16,082 bases of DNA, taken from CAIVAT01 sp038212325. GTDB lineage: Bacteria; Bacteroidota; Bacteroidia; Bacteroidales; FEN-979. How positions within the stretch are numbered: the first letter of the stretch is position 1; each line of letters opens with the position of its first letter. Positions 1 through 6,649 of this stretch are shown here, one piece after another. A program made the position numbers and the translations under genes. The notes beneath the pieces are model-generated. The model made no database searches and was not told the origin of the DNA. It saw only the letters and a program-made list of their open reading frames with translations. The stretch lies in NCBI GenBank assembly GCA_038212325.1, contig JBBQUQ010000077.1:1-16082 (forward strand), read 5' to 3'.

Positions 1-301
1 TCTCCCATCCTTCGATTTCCTGGATTTCATCAATGAATAAACCGGTTGACCCTTTAATGTTTTTAATCCTCTTTTTTACATACTTGTTTAAATCCTGGTA
101 ATTTTTGATAAAATCAAATTCAAGGGAATCCTTGTTGACCATAATAATATTGTCCGGATTCATTCCGCCCTCAACCAACGAATTAATTATCATTTTCAAC
201 AATGTACTCTTTCCGCACCTTCGAATTCCAGTGATAACCTTAATTACCGGTTTCCCGATAAAAGGAGCTATCTTCCTTATATATTGTTCACGGTTGATCA
301 T
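1..301 (-). CDS. AAA_14/DUF4143-type ATPase, partial (N-terminus only)
   Basis: Reverse-strand reading from an ATG at 301 stays open to the left edge, giving the first 100 residues of an ATPase. A P-loop GIRRCGKST lies at residues 25-33 and a Walker B block LFIDEIQE at about 88-95, followed by EIEGWE. The GxRRxGKST loop and the DEIQ...GWE ending are typical of the AAA_14/DUF4143 'ATP-binding protein' family, usually about 370-430 residues, so roughly three quarters of the gene is missing. These proteins are common in Bacteroidota and archaea, often in many copies, and their cellular role is not established. A TAnnTTTG box at 330-337 (reverse strand) sits just upstream. Family membership is secure from the motifs; function is not known. 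Confidence 0.88.
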   Translation of the reverse strand, partial: MINREQYIRKIAPFIGKPVIKVITGIRRCGKSTLLKMIINSLVEGGMNPDNIIMVNKDSLEFDFIKNYQDLNKYVKKRIKNIKGSTGLFIDEIQEIEGWE

Positions 302-329
302 AAAACAACGTACTATATCAGAAACTTTT

Positions 330-337
330 CAAATATA
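330..337 (-). promoter_or_regulatory. Bacteroidota -7 box upstream of the AAA ATPase
   Basis: On the reverse strand this reads TATATTTG, matching TAnnTTTG. It would start transcription about 20-25 nt before the ATG at 301. No good TTTG/TTG -33 box is seen at the expected distance, and the flanks are very AT-rich, so a chance match is possible. Confidence 0.4.
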
Positions 338-460
338 ATAATAAAGTTTAGATTATAATCGAAATATAATAATTTTCTTCCATTGATCTGCCCGGCAGCA
401 TTGATTGCAATTTATACAAAATTGATTATTTTTGATTTATGAAAAACCATGAGGAAATGA

Positions 461-866
461 GCAAACCCCACCGATATTGCAAAGATCGACCGCAAAAAGA
501 TCGGGCCGCCGGCGCCCGGTTCGTTGGTTGGCTTTGTCTCCCCCACCCATGGGTTCAACTATCCCCCGGCCATGATGTACTTCATCTTCCGTTTCCCCAG
601 ATCGCGCGGGAACCGGGCATTCCTCATGAACACCAGGGCCGGGATGAAACTTTCAAAGTGGTTCGTGCCGGGGCTGAGCGGCCTTGCACTCTGGCTCTCG
701 GCCCTGGTGCTGCTGCTGAAAGGCTGCAGGATCGTCGGGCTTCGCTCCGTTGACCTTCCCTCCAACTGGATCTCATTTACATCCAGGTTTGAAGGAAAAT
801 GTAGTGGAATCGATCTATGCCCACTGAAAAGGGATTACGGAAAAATTCGCAGGCAATGGTTATGCG
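461..866 (+). pseudogene. Decayed flavodoxin-fold protein (EFR1-like), frameshifted and truncated
   Basis: One frame reads from 461 (just after a stop) through IAKIDRKKIGPPAPGSLVGF, SPTHGFNYPP, FIFRFPRS, MNTRAGMKLSKW, PGLSGLALW and LPSNWIS. This resembles the middle of the flavodoxin-like domain found in ferredoxin-linked (EFR1-like) and stand-alone flavodoxin family proteins. After NWIS the match moves to the next frame (LHPGLKENVVESIYAH, 777-824), consistent with one extra T in the TTT at 776-778. A TGA at 825 then interrupts that frame, while related residues (ITEKFAG) continue beyond it. The N-terminal FMN-binding loop is absent: the frame is closed by a TGA at 458-460, and no FSGTGNT-like loop was seen upstream. 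No 4Fe-4S ferredoxin cysteines are seen downstream. Three independent lesions indicate a dead gene. The precise subfamily is recalled, not searched. Confidence 0.7.
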
Positions 867-921
867 CTTAGAACGAATGGAATTGCGATTTTTTACTCTT
901 AATCCTCCCGACTCCAAAAGG

Positions 922-949
922 TTGCACTCTGTTATATTTATTATTTTTG
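922..949 (+). promoter_or_regulatory. Promoter for the YdeI-like/DUF3109 gene pair
   Basis: A -33-like TTG at 922-924 is followed after 17 nt by TATTTTTG (942-949), a full TAnnTTTG match. Transcription would start near 955, about 30 nt before the ATG at 986. Confidence 0.55.
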
Positions 950-985
950 CATTGCCTGCATTGTTTGCATTAAACAATCCTCTCC

Positions 986-1303
986 ATGAAAAACAAGGAA
1001 ATTGAGCAGTACATCACAAAATCAGCAGATTTTGCCAGGCCCATCCTGACCCATTTGCGCGACCTGGTCCACAAGGCCTGCCCCGATGCCGAAGAGAAGC
1101 TGAAATGGGGCTTCCCGCATTTCGATTACGAGAAAAGGAACCTGGCGGCTGCGATTTTCTTTGACAAATTTCCCTATTCCCACAGGAAAGAGTCTATCCA
1201 GTGGATCGAGGAGGCCAAAACACCGGAAACACGAAACAAACGGATTCTCACCACGATAGAATGGACAACGGAGGGAAAACCGAGGAACTGGAAGTATAAG
1301 TAG
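986..1303 (+). CDS. YdeI/OmpD-associated (DUF1801) family protein, internally shortened
   Basis: This 105-residue product has both ends of a YdeI-type protein. Residues 1-48 carry the DUF1801 pattern, with CPDAEEKLKWGFPHFDY at 31-47. The last ~45 residues carry the C-terminal block PYSHRKESIQWIEEAKTPET...RNWKYK. The family is usually about 190-200 residues. The middle, including most of the DUF1801 core, is missing and the two ends meet in frame near residues 49-58. The gene stays open, with an ATG at 986 behind a good promoter, so it could make a mini-protein or be a recent in-frame deletion relic. The DUF3109 gene begins 7 nt after its stop, suggesting co-transcription. The biochemical role of the family is not well established; YdeI has been linked to envelope stress and OmpD in enterobacteria. 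Confidence 0.75.
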   Translation: MKNKEIEQYITKSADFARPILTHLRDLVHKACPDAEEKLKWGFPHFDYEKRNLAAAIFFDKFPYSHRKESIQWIEEAKTPETRNKRILTTIEWTTEGKPRNWKYK

Positions 1304-1310
1304 AACAATC

Positions 1311-1865
1311 ATGATCTATCTCGACAACACCCTGATCTCCGACGACATTAAAGAAGTGTACTTTTGCTGCGACATGCCGAAGTGCAAGGGCGCTTGCTGC
1401 GTGGAGGGGGATGCCGGCGCGCCCCTGGATGAGGAGGAGATTTCCCTTCTTGAGGATTACATCGATGAGATCAAGCCTTTTATGGTGCCTGAAGGAGTCG
1501 CTGAAGTCGAATCGCTGGGGGTGTTTGACTATGATGCCGAAGGTAAATTTGTCACCCCGCTGATTCACGGGAAGGAGTGTGCGTTCGTCTATTTTGAGGA
1601 TGGAATCGCCCGGTGCGCCATTGAAAAGGCTTTCGAGGAGAAGAAAATTCCGTTTGCCAAGCCGGTCTCCTGCCACCTCTACCCGATCCGGATCAAGGCC
1701 ACCCCGGTGAACGACCTGCTCAACTATCACAAATGGCCCATCTGCCAGAAAGCACTGGTGAAAGGACATAACGAAAAAATACCCCTTTACCAGTTCCTGG
1801 AAGGGGCATTGATCCGTAAATACGGGAGAACCTGGTACAATAAGCTCGTTAAGTTACTGCGTTAG
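1311..1865 (+). CDS. DUF3109 family cysteine-rich protein
   Basis: A 184-residue soluble protein with a full-length DUF3109 pattern. An N-terminal cysteine cluster C19, C20, C25, C29, C30 (CCDMPKCKGACC) is followed by C90, C102, C121 (PVSCHLYPIRI) and C145 (KWPICQKA). The layout resembles the YkgJ-type zinc/iron-chelating cysteine clusters, so binding of Zn or an Fe-S cluster is plausible; this is inference. No signal peptide or membrane segment is seen. The gene starts 7 nt after the YdeI-like gene, with which it probably forms an operon. Its last 17 nt overlap the 3' end of the ferritin gene on the other strand. The family is widespread in Bacteroidota and has no assigned reaction that I know of. 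Confidence 0.9.
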   Translation: MIYLDNTLISDDIKEVYFCCDMPKCKGACCVEGDAGAPLDEEEISLLEDYIDEIKPFMVPEGVAEVESLGVFDYDAEGKFVTPLIHGKECAFVYFEDGIARCAIEKAFEEKKIPFAKPVSCHLYPIRIKATPVNDLLNYHKWPICQKALVKGHNEKIPLYQFLEGALIRKYGRTWYNKLVKLLR

Positions 1866-2388
1866 CGCCGCCGCTGGCTGCCAGTGCCGCTCTTTTAGCA
1901 GTTGCCATGGCCGAAAACTCCTTGTCCATCATGAACTGGCCGCCCTTGTCGCTTCCGGCCAGTTTGATCTGGTCAAGAATGCTGCGAACGGTGCTCTCCT
2001 CCTCGATCTGCTCGGTAATGTACCATTGTAGGTAGTTGGCCGTGGTAAAATCTTTCTCTTTCGTGCAGATGGCATAGAGTTCGTTGATCGACGCGGAGAT
2101 GTACTCTTCATGTTTCAGTACCTCCTGAAATACATCTGGCAGGGATTTGAACTTTGCCCCTGGCGCCTCAAGCGCAGGTATGACGGCGGTTCCGCCACGG
2201 TCGTTGAGGTAATGTACCAGCTTGAGCATGTGGATGCGCTCCTCTTCGGTTTGAACATAGAGCCAGTTGGCCGCTCCGGGGTAGCCGCTCCGTTCGGCCC
2301 ATGAGGCCATCGACAGGTAAATGCGGGAAGAGTGTTCTTCGCGCCTGATCTGCTCGTTGATCGCTTTTTCGACGTTTTTCGTAATCAT
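1849..2388 (-). CDS. ftnA: Ferritin (non-haem, bacterial FtnA type)
   Basis: A 179-residue four-helix ferritin subunit that oxidises Fe(II) and stores iron in a 24-mer cage. The ferroxidase ligands fall at the same numbers as in E. coli FtnA: E17, E50 and H53 for site A, E94, Q127 and E130 for site B. No haem-binding Met52 is present (residue 52 is Ile), which separates it from bacterioferritin. The C-terminal tail after about residue 160 is Ala-rich and looks disordered. The gene is monocistronic and converges on the DUF3109 gene, with the two 3' ends overlapping by 17 bp. A TAnnTTTG box 23-30 nt upstream of the ATG could be its promoter; no clear Fur box was seen. Confidence 0.95.
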   Translation of the reverse strand: MITKNVEKAINEQIRREEHSSRIYLSMASWAERSGYPGAANWLYVQTEEERIHMLKLVHYLNDRGGTAVIPALEAPGAKFKSLPDVFQEVLKHEEYISASINELYAICTKEKDFTTANYLQWYITEQIEEESTVRSILDQIKLAGSDKGGQFMMDKEFSAMATAKRAALAASGGANAVT

Positions 2389-2410
2389 GTTGAAGGTTTT
2401 TGATTGAATA

Positions 2411-2418
2411 CAAAGTTA
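2411..2418 (-). promoter_or_regulatory. -7 promoter box for the ferritin gene
   Basis: The reverse strand reads TAACTTTG, matching TAnnTTTG, 22 nt before the ferritin ATG (2388). The implied 5' UTR is about 15-18 nt. The -33 region is poor (GTGG in place of TTTG). Confidence 0.45.
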
Positions 2419-2466
2419 GGATAATTTTATAAACCACGGAAATGATGAAATTTTCAGGGAGACACC

Positions 2467-2495
2467 TTTGGATACAGGTTGATTTCATACCTTTG
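2467..2495 (+). promoter_or_regulatory. Consensus Bacteroidota promoter for the DNA glycosylase gene
   Basis: TTTG at 2467-2470, exactly 17 nt, then TACCTTTG at 2488-2495. Both boxes match the phylum consensus. The predicted transcription start is near 2501, which rules out translation starts further upstream in the glycosylase frame and supports the ATG at 2557 or 2566. Confidence 0.6.
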
Positions 2496-2556
2496 CCAAT
2501 CACTCCCAAGCGGATCTCCCAATCCATGTCAGGGGAGGGTTCAACCGCCGAAGTCC

Positions 2557-3054
2557 ATGCAGATAATGACCACGAAGAAAGAGGGCTTTCCGCCTGTTAT
2601 CAATGAGCAAACCAGGATACTGATCCTTGGCACCCTGCCAAGCGATATCTCTATCCGCACCACAGAATACTATGCCAACCCGCAAAATCAATTCTGGCGT
2701 ATTTTTTTCAGCCTTTATAACAACGGGCAAGCGCTGTTTTCATACAGTGATAAATGCGATCTCGTTCTTCGCAATGGCTTCGGACTGTGGGATGTTCTGA
2801 AACACGCCGACAGGTCAGGCAGCCTGGATGCCAATATGCACCAGGAGGAGATCAACGACTTTAAGGCTTTGTTTTCCGCCTATCCGAACATCAGGAAATT
2901 AGTATTCAATGGCCAAAGCGCAGCCACGTATTACCAGCGGCTGATGAACAGGTTGCCACGGAAGGAGATGGTCGTGCTTCCATCGACCAGTTCGGCGAAC
3001 ACAACCAAAACATTTGCCCAGAAAGGCCGGGAGTGGGAGTCAGGCTTAAAATAG
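2557..3054 (+). CDS. Hypoxanthine/uracil-DNA glycosylase (MUG/UDG superfamily, family 6-like)
   Basis: About 165 residues of a UDG-superfamily base-excision repair enzyme, which would remove deaminated bases such as hypoxanthine or uracil from DNA. The opening FPPVINEQTRILILGTLPSD carries motif I. NPQNQFW at 41-47 matches the family's conserved Asn-containing segment. LPSTSSANTT near the C-terminus matches the LPSTSPAN motif II. The frame is open further upstream, but homologues start just before FPPV and the promoter at 2467-2495 excludes starts upstream of about 2500. ATG 2557 is chosen; ATG 2566 is equally possible, as neither has a strong ribosome site. The C-terminus after motif II is rather short. 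Substrate preference cannot be read from sequence. Confidence 0.82.
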   Translation: MQIMTTKKEGFPPVINEQTRILILGTLPSDISIRTTEYYANPQNQFWRIFFSLYNNGQALFSYSDKCDLVLRNGFGLWDVLKHADRSGSLDANMHQEEINDFKALFSAYPNIRKLVFNGQSAATYYQRLMNRLPRKEMVVLPSTSSANTTKTFAQKGREWESGLK

Positions 3055-3079
3055 CGGCTGATGCAAAGCCTGCTGTGTG

Positions 3080-5113
3080 TTATTCCTGGTATAAAATCAT
3101 GGCTGAATAGGGCGCTGCAACGACATTGCCAGAAAGGCTTTTCTCAACGTTTGTGAATTGATAATTTTGAAGTGCAACTTTCCAGACTCCGTTGGGTAAC
3201 CCGATGTTTTTTTCGAGGTCGGCCCCGTTAAAAATAACGATGATCTGCCGCCAACTGTCATTATTCGCATGATCTTTCAACTGATAGGCGATGAGTTGCG
3301 AATCATTCGTTGGCAGAAAAACCAGCCTCTCCTGAACCATTTCGTTTTTTTGCATCCTGAATGCGGGATGCGCTTTACGCAGTGCGATCAGTTCTTTATA
3401 ATAGGCAAAGAGCTCCCTGTTTTCATATTTCCAACCCCAGTTGATCTGGTTTACCGAATCGGGCTTGTTGTATGAATTATGCTCGCCGCCCTTGGTTCGT
3501 TTTATCTCGACACCGGCATCTAAAAATGGGATCCCCTGCGATGTCATCACGATGGTGTTGGCCAGCTTGTCCATTTTGACAAGATCCGCTTCCGAAGCAT
3601 CCGGGCGCGAGATTTTCAACTTGTCGTATAAGGTATTGTTGTCGTGGCATGAAACATAATTGATGACCTCCTCGGGATTTTTTGCATAGGGTTCTTTTGC
3701 ATAGTTTAATTTGGATAGCTCTATCTGGGGATGCTTGCCCGCTGCAACGATGCCGAATTTTACAGACTCGGTTTTATCGTTGGCGCCGCTGGCAAAACCA
3801 GTGCTTTTATCATCAAATACGCTTCCTTTGATGGCATCGCGGATGTCGTCGCTGAAAACCGCCACCCCGTTCATTTTTTGTGCATTCATCTTAAGGGCGC
3901 GGTATTCTATGGGCAGCGGAGAATCTCCGGCGGTCCATCCCTCCCCGTAAATAATGATGGAGTGATCGATGGCCCGGAGCGCAGCAGCCACCAGGTTCAT
4001 GGTCTCCATGTCGTGGATGGCCATCAGGTCGAAACGAAAGCCGTCGACATGATATTCCCTGGCCCAGCAGGTCACCGATTCAATGATGAATTTCCGGAAC
4101 ATGGCGCGGTCGGAGGCAGTTTCGTTGCCGCAACCTGAAGCATTGCTGTATTTTCCGTCTTTTTCCCATTGCCGGTAATAGTAGCCCGGAACAAGCTGAT
4201 CCAGGTTGGAATTGTGCGTCCAGCCGGTATGGTTGTAAACCACATCCATGATCACCCGGAGATTCTTCTGATGCAGCGACTGAACCATTTTTTTGAATTC
4301 CAGAATGCGTACACTGCCGTTTTCCGGATCTGTTGAATAGGAGCCCTCCGGTGTGTTATAGTTTTGAGGGTCATAACCCCAGTTATATTGAGGAATATTT
4401 AACTTTGACTCGTCCACGCTGCAGAAATCGAAGGCTGGCAGCAGGTGCACGTGTGTGACCCCCAGTTCGGCAATGTGATCGATGCCTGTGCTTTGCCCCT
4501 CGCTGTTTTTGGTCCCCCATTCGGTCAGGCCCAGGAATTTTCCCTTGTGCACGATACCGGAATTGGGCGCCACCGACAGGTCACGGATATGCAGTTCGTA
4601 AAGGATTGCATCGGTATGGCTTTTCAGAACAGGTGGTTTATCGTTCTCCCAGCCGGGCGGATCAGTTTCTTGGAAATCGATGATCTGTCCGCGTTTTCCG
4701 TTTACGCCAACCGCTTTGGCATAGGGATCGGGGTTTTCATCATTCCATTTTCCGTCGATCCTGGCCTGGAAAACATAATAGCTGTTTTTTCTGTCGCCCT
4801 TCAAGGCTGCTTTCCACACACCGTTTATATCCCTCACGCAGGCGATCTCTTCAATCAAATCGTTTCCCGACGAAGTTTTGTATAATTTCAGTTTCATCTC
4901 CTGCGCAGGGGGAGACCATATTTTTATGATCGTCTCCGGCCTGGTGTATTGAACGCCCAGATCAGTGCCCAAATAAACCGGATAATTTTTATATGGATCA
5001 TATGCCAATGAGGCTGAGATGCCTGGTGCGGTCGTTCTCTGCGCCTGCAGGCCTGTTCTGCAATATCCCATCACCCCGCAAAGGATCATGAAAAAGAAAA
5101 TTGTGGTTTTCAT
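3080..5113 (-). CDS. pulA: Type I pullulanase (GH13), secreted or envelope-associated
   Basis: A 677-residue debranching enzyme that hydrolyses alpha-1,6 links in pullulan, glycogen or amylopectin. An N-terminal signal peptide ends at about residues 24-26 (LQAQ). A CBM48-like N-terminal region covers roughly residues 45-150. The type I signature YNWGYDP is at 243-249. The GH13 catalytic residues are visible: nucleophile D362 in DGFRFDL, acid/base E391 in YGEGW, and the transition-state pair H490-D491 in SCHDNNT. A C-terminal beta domain ends the protein, and the length is normal for the family. It starts 14 nt after the upstream minus-strand gene, so the two are probably co-transcribed. No sus-type transporter or other starch genes are visible nearby, so the genomic context says little about the substrate. 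Confidence 0.95.
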   Translation of the reverse strand: MKTTIFFFMILCGVMGYCRTGLQAQRTTAPGISASLAYDPYKNYPVYLGTDLGVQYTRPETIIKIWSPPAQEMKLKLYKTSSGNDLIEEIACVRDINGVWKAALKGDRKNSYYVFQARIDGKWNDENPDPYAKAVGVNGKRGQIIDFQETDPPGWENDKPPVLKSHTDAILYELHIRDLSVAPNSGIVHKGKFLGLTEWGTKNSEGQSTGIDHIAELGVTHVHLLPAFDFCSVDESKLNIPQYNWGYDPQNYNTPEGSYSTDPENGSVRILEFKKMVQSLHQKNLRVIMDVVYNHTGWTHNSNLDQLVPGYYYRQWEKDGKYSNASGCGNETASDRAMFRKFIIESVTCWAREYHVDGFRFDLMAIHDMETMNLVAAALRAIDHSIIIYGEGWTAGDSPLPIEYRALKMNAQKMNGVAVFSDDIRDAIKGSVFDDKSTGFASGANDKTESVKFGIVAAGKHPQIELSKLNYAKEPYAKNPEEVINYVSCHDNNTLYDKLKISRPDASEADLVKMDKLANTIVMTSQGIPFLDAGVEIKRTKGGEHNSYNKPDSVNQINWGWKYENRELFAYYKELIALRKAHPAFRMQKNEMVQERLVFLPTNDSQLIAYQLKDHANNDSWRQIIVIFNGADLEKNIGLPNGVWKVALQNYQFTNVEKSLSGNVVAAPYSAMILYQE

Positions 5114-5127
5114 GTGGCGTAATTTAT

Positions 5128-5598
5128 TTATAAAAGCCGAAGTTCCTTTGAATAATCAAACTGCAGATCTTCGTGCAGTGTTGCCAGTGCGTTGCTTATT
5201 TTTTGAATTTGCCTCAGGTAAATGTTGCCAAGGGTGGTATTTGCCGGCAACGGAATTCCAGACATTTTTAACTTACTGCAAAAATAGAGGAGCAACTCCG
5301 CTTCTGTTTGTTTTGATCCTGAATATTTTATGTACTTATTCGTTATCCTGAGTATTTTTCTCACGGTTTTCTTCATGAGATATGGTTTGCCCTTGCCTGC
5401 CTCTTTGAATAATTCATCAACCTGCACCTTAACCCCTTGAATATATGCTTTTTCATCGAGAGACTCGAATAAGAGGTAGGTAAGCAGTTCCTTGTTCTCC
5501 TTCCTGAACCTGGCCATGTGAACACAAATCTCCTGTATCCTTTTCGGATGCAGTAAACCAAGTTCTGTCTTTATCTCTTTGAGTGAGGCCGCCTTCAT
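5128..5598 (-). CDS. Conserved Bacteroidota protein of unknown function
   Basis: A 156-residue basic, helix-rich soluble protein with no signal peptide or membrane span. Recognisable blocks include MKAASLKEIKTELG at the start, ARFRKENKELLTYLLFES, KILRITNKYIKYSGSKQTE in the middle, and IQKISNALATLHEDLQFDY at the end. I recall the pattern as a conserved Bacteroidota family without an assigned domain name. The frame is open to a TTG at 5625, but the ATG at 5598 matches where the conserved sequence begins. The gene lies 14 nt upstream of the pullulanase start on the same strand and probably heads that transcript, although no functional link to starch metabolism is evident. Confidence 0.8.
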   Translation of the reverse strand: MKAASLKEIKTELGLLHPKRIQEICVHMARFRKENKELLTYLLFESLDEKAYIQGVKVQVDELFKEAGKGKPYLMKKTVRKILRITNKYIKYSGSKQTEAELLLYFCSKLKMSGIPLPANTTLGNIYLRQIQKISNALATLHEDLQFDYSKELRLL

Positions 5599-5656
5599 AT
5601 GATTCTTAACTTTAACTCCTATCAACCTGGTTCCGCATACCGGCCTGTTTTAACGT

Positions 5657-5664
5657 CAAAATTA
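5657..5664 (-). promoter_or_regulatory. -7 promoter box for the unknown-protein/pulA unit
   Basis: The reverse strand reads TAATTTTG (TAnnTTTG), about 60 nt before the ATG at 5598. A TTTG further upstream sits only 11 nt away, too close for a standard -33 box, so the match is partial. Confidence 0.4.
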
Positions 5665-6011
5665 ATCTTATTCTGCAAATAACAGTGTGCTGCTTTTCGT
5701 CTTTACACCTTAATCCAAATTCCACCCCGTACTTTCATTCGTCATTCGTAAATCTTGTTCAATCGTACCATAGAAATATTCAAACGAATTGACTAATACC
5801 CTTATTAATACTGCTATTGGAATTTCAAAGCACTTGGAACCAAAAAATGTCACTATTGTAAACTATTGTGCCTAATGTGGTCGATTTTTTCATGTGTTAA
5901 CACCAATGCGTGTTTGGATGTGCCAATGATTTATTTACTTGCCCAAAGGGGATAAGCAGTAAAATTTTAAACAGGGACTAAATTTTATTAGGTTTTCGGA
6001 AAAAAAAGCAG
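5665..6011. other. AT-rich gene-free stretch
   Basis: No credible coding frame is seen on either strand. It holds a 10-bp perfect palindrome GTGTTAACAC at 5894-5903, whose core TGTTAACACC recurs at 6213-6222 just before the lipoprotein gene. A short tandem CATTCGT pair occurs around 5738-5751. These could be operator-like sites, but there is no independent support. Confidence 0.5.
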
Positions 6012-6019
6012 TACATTTG
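6012..6019 (+). promoter_or_regulatory. -7 promoter box for the predicted small RNA
   Basis: TACATTTG matches TAnnTTTG. A TTTT run at 5993-5996 sits near the -33 position. The expected transcription start, 5-7 nt downstream, is about 6024-6026, which is where the segment complementary to the terminator loop begins. Confidence 0.5.
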
Positions 6020-6023
6020 TTGT

Positions 6024-6121
6024 AGCGGTCGAATCAATCAATATGTGTTTTACAATTTAGTTTTGTAGATTACTGATAAAGTGTTTAAAGCACCAGGCTG
6101 ACCGCTCCTGGTGCTTTCTTT
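6024..6121 (+). ncRNA. Predicted small RNA of about 95-100 nt ending in an intrinsic terminator
   Basis: A consensus -7 box and a strong intrinsic terminator bracket a segment with no start codon followed by a useful frame. Within it, 6049-6055 can pair with 6063-6069 (7 bp including one G-U, 7-nt loop). The first bases AGCGGUC (6024-6030) are perfectly complementary to GACCGCU (6100-6106), which forms most of the terminator loop, so a pseudoknot joining the 5' end to the terminator is possible. It lies upstream of a small lipoprotein gene but ends about 115 nt before that gene's ATG. It could be a stand-alone small RNA, or a leader whose terminator controls the lipoprotein gene. I do not recognise a known RNA family. 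Confidence 0.5.
6087..6121 (+). terminator. Rho-independent terminator
   Basis: A perfect 11-bp stem pairs AAAGCACCAGG (6087-6097) with CCTGGTGCTTT (6107-6117) around a 9-nt loop, followed by CTTTATT. The A/T ends of the stem make it partly bidirectional. It terminates the predicted small RNA on the plus strand. Confidence 0.85.
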
Positions 6122-6206
6122 ATTCCTGTCGCTGCGGGCGGAAATGAAAAAATGCCTCCCGTGAGGAAGGCTTCAGAAACGATCGGGGTACAGGGTGCTA
6201 TTGAAG

Positions 6207-6214
6207 TATTTTTG
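6207..6214 (+). promoter_or_regulatory. -7 promoter box for the small lipoprotein gene
   Basis: TATTTTTG matches TAnnTTTG, 22 nt before the ATG at 6237. No -33 box is evident. The motif TGTTAACACC overlaps its downstream edge (6213-6222) and repeats the core of the palindrome at 5894-5903. Confidence 0.4.
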
Positions 6215-6236
6215 TTAACACCTAAACCAAATTGAA

Positions 6237-6557
6237 ATGAAGAGTCCTTTAAATCAAAAGGGAGCAATTTACAACCTGGTCCTCATCGGTATTGTTATTG
6301 TCCTGATCTTTTCAGGTTGCGCCAACAAGGAAGTTATATCCGAATGCCTCAAAGGACAAACCTATGGATTCTGGTGGGGTTTGTGGCACGGAATTATTGC
6401 GCCCATTGACCTGATTGCGATGCTTTGGCGGGATGACGTCACCGTGTTTGCTTCGAACAACAATGGAGCCTGGTATGCATTTGGATTCATGATTGGCAGC
6501 GGCGGATGGGGATTTCTTGGCGGAAACAGGGCATCGAAGTCCTATAAGAAGAGGTAA
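6237..6557 (+). CDS. Small lipoprotein of unknown function
   Basis: A 106-residue protein. A hydrophobic segment at residues 13-25 ends in a lipobox IFSGC with C28 as the acylation site, so it should be a lipoprotein in the cell envelope. The mature part contains GFWWGLWHGIIAPIDLIAML, an aromatic hydrophobic stretch, then an NNNGAWYAFGF block and a Gly-rich segment GSGGWGFLGG, ending in a basic tail SKSYKKR. I recall this WWGLWHG...NNNG.WY.FGF pattern from small uncharacterised envelope proteins in several phyla; no function is known to me. It has its own -7 box and stands alone. A short GGAA-capped hairpin (6602-6613) lies in the convergent gap after its end. Confidence 0.8.
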   Translation: MKSPLNQKGAIYNLVLIGIVIVLIFSGCANKEVISECLKGQTYGFWWGLWHGIIAPIDLIAMLWRDDVTVFASNNNGAWYAFGFMIGSGGWGFLGGNRASKSYKKR

Positions 6558-6649
6558 TTCACGGTTATTGATTGCCTGTTTTGTTCCAATCCCACGGTTC
6601 ACGCCGGAAGGCGCCAGGAGTTCAGACCAGCCACCAAATTTACGGGAAT

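Noticed and set aside
439..753. 104-residue frame over the flavodoxin relic
   Set aside because: It is the shifted frame of the relic; the conserved motifs (SPTHGFNYPP, MNTRAGMK) are only in the other frame.
2479..2556. Upstream extension of the DNA glycosylase frame to give 191 residues
   Set aside because: The consensus promoter at 2467-2495 would start transcription near 2501, and the conserved protein begins just after the ATGs at 2557/2566.
3080..5113. Several long plus-strand frames within the pullulanase region
   Set aside because: They are antisense shadows of a full-length, motif-complete pullulanase gene.
6602..6613. Short GGAA-capped hairpin CGCC/GGCG between two convergent genes as a terminator
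   Set aside because: Only four base pairs and no T-run on either strand.
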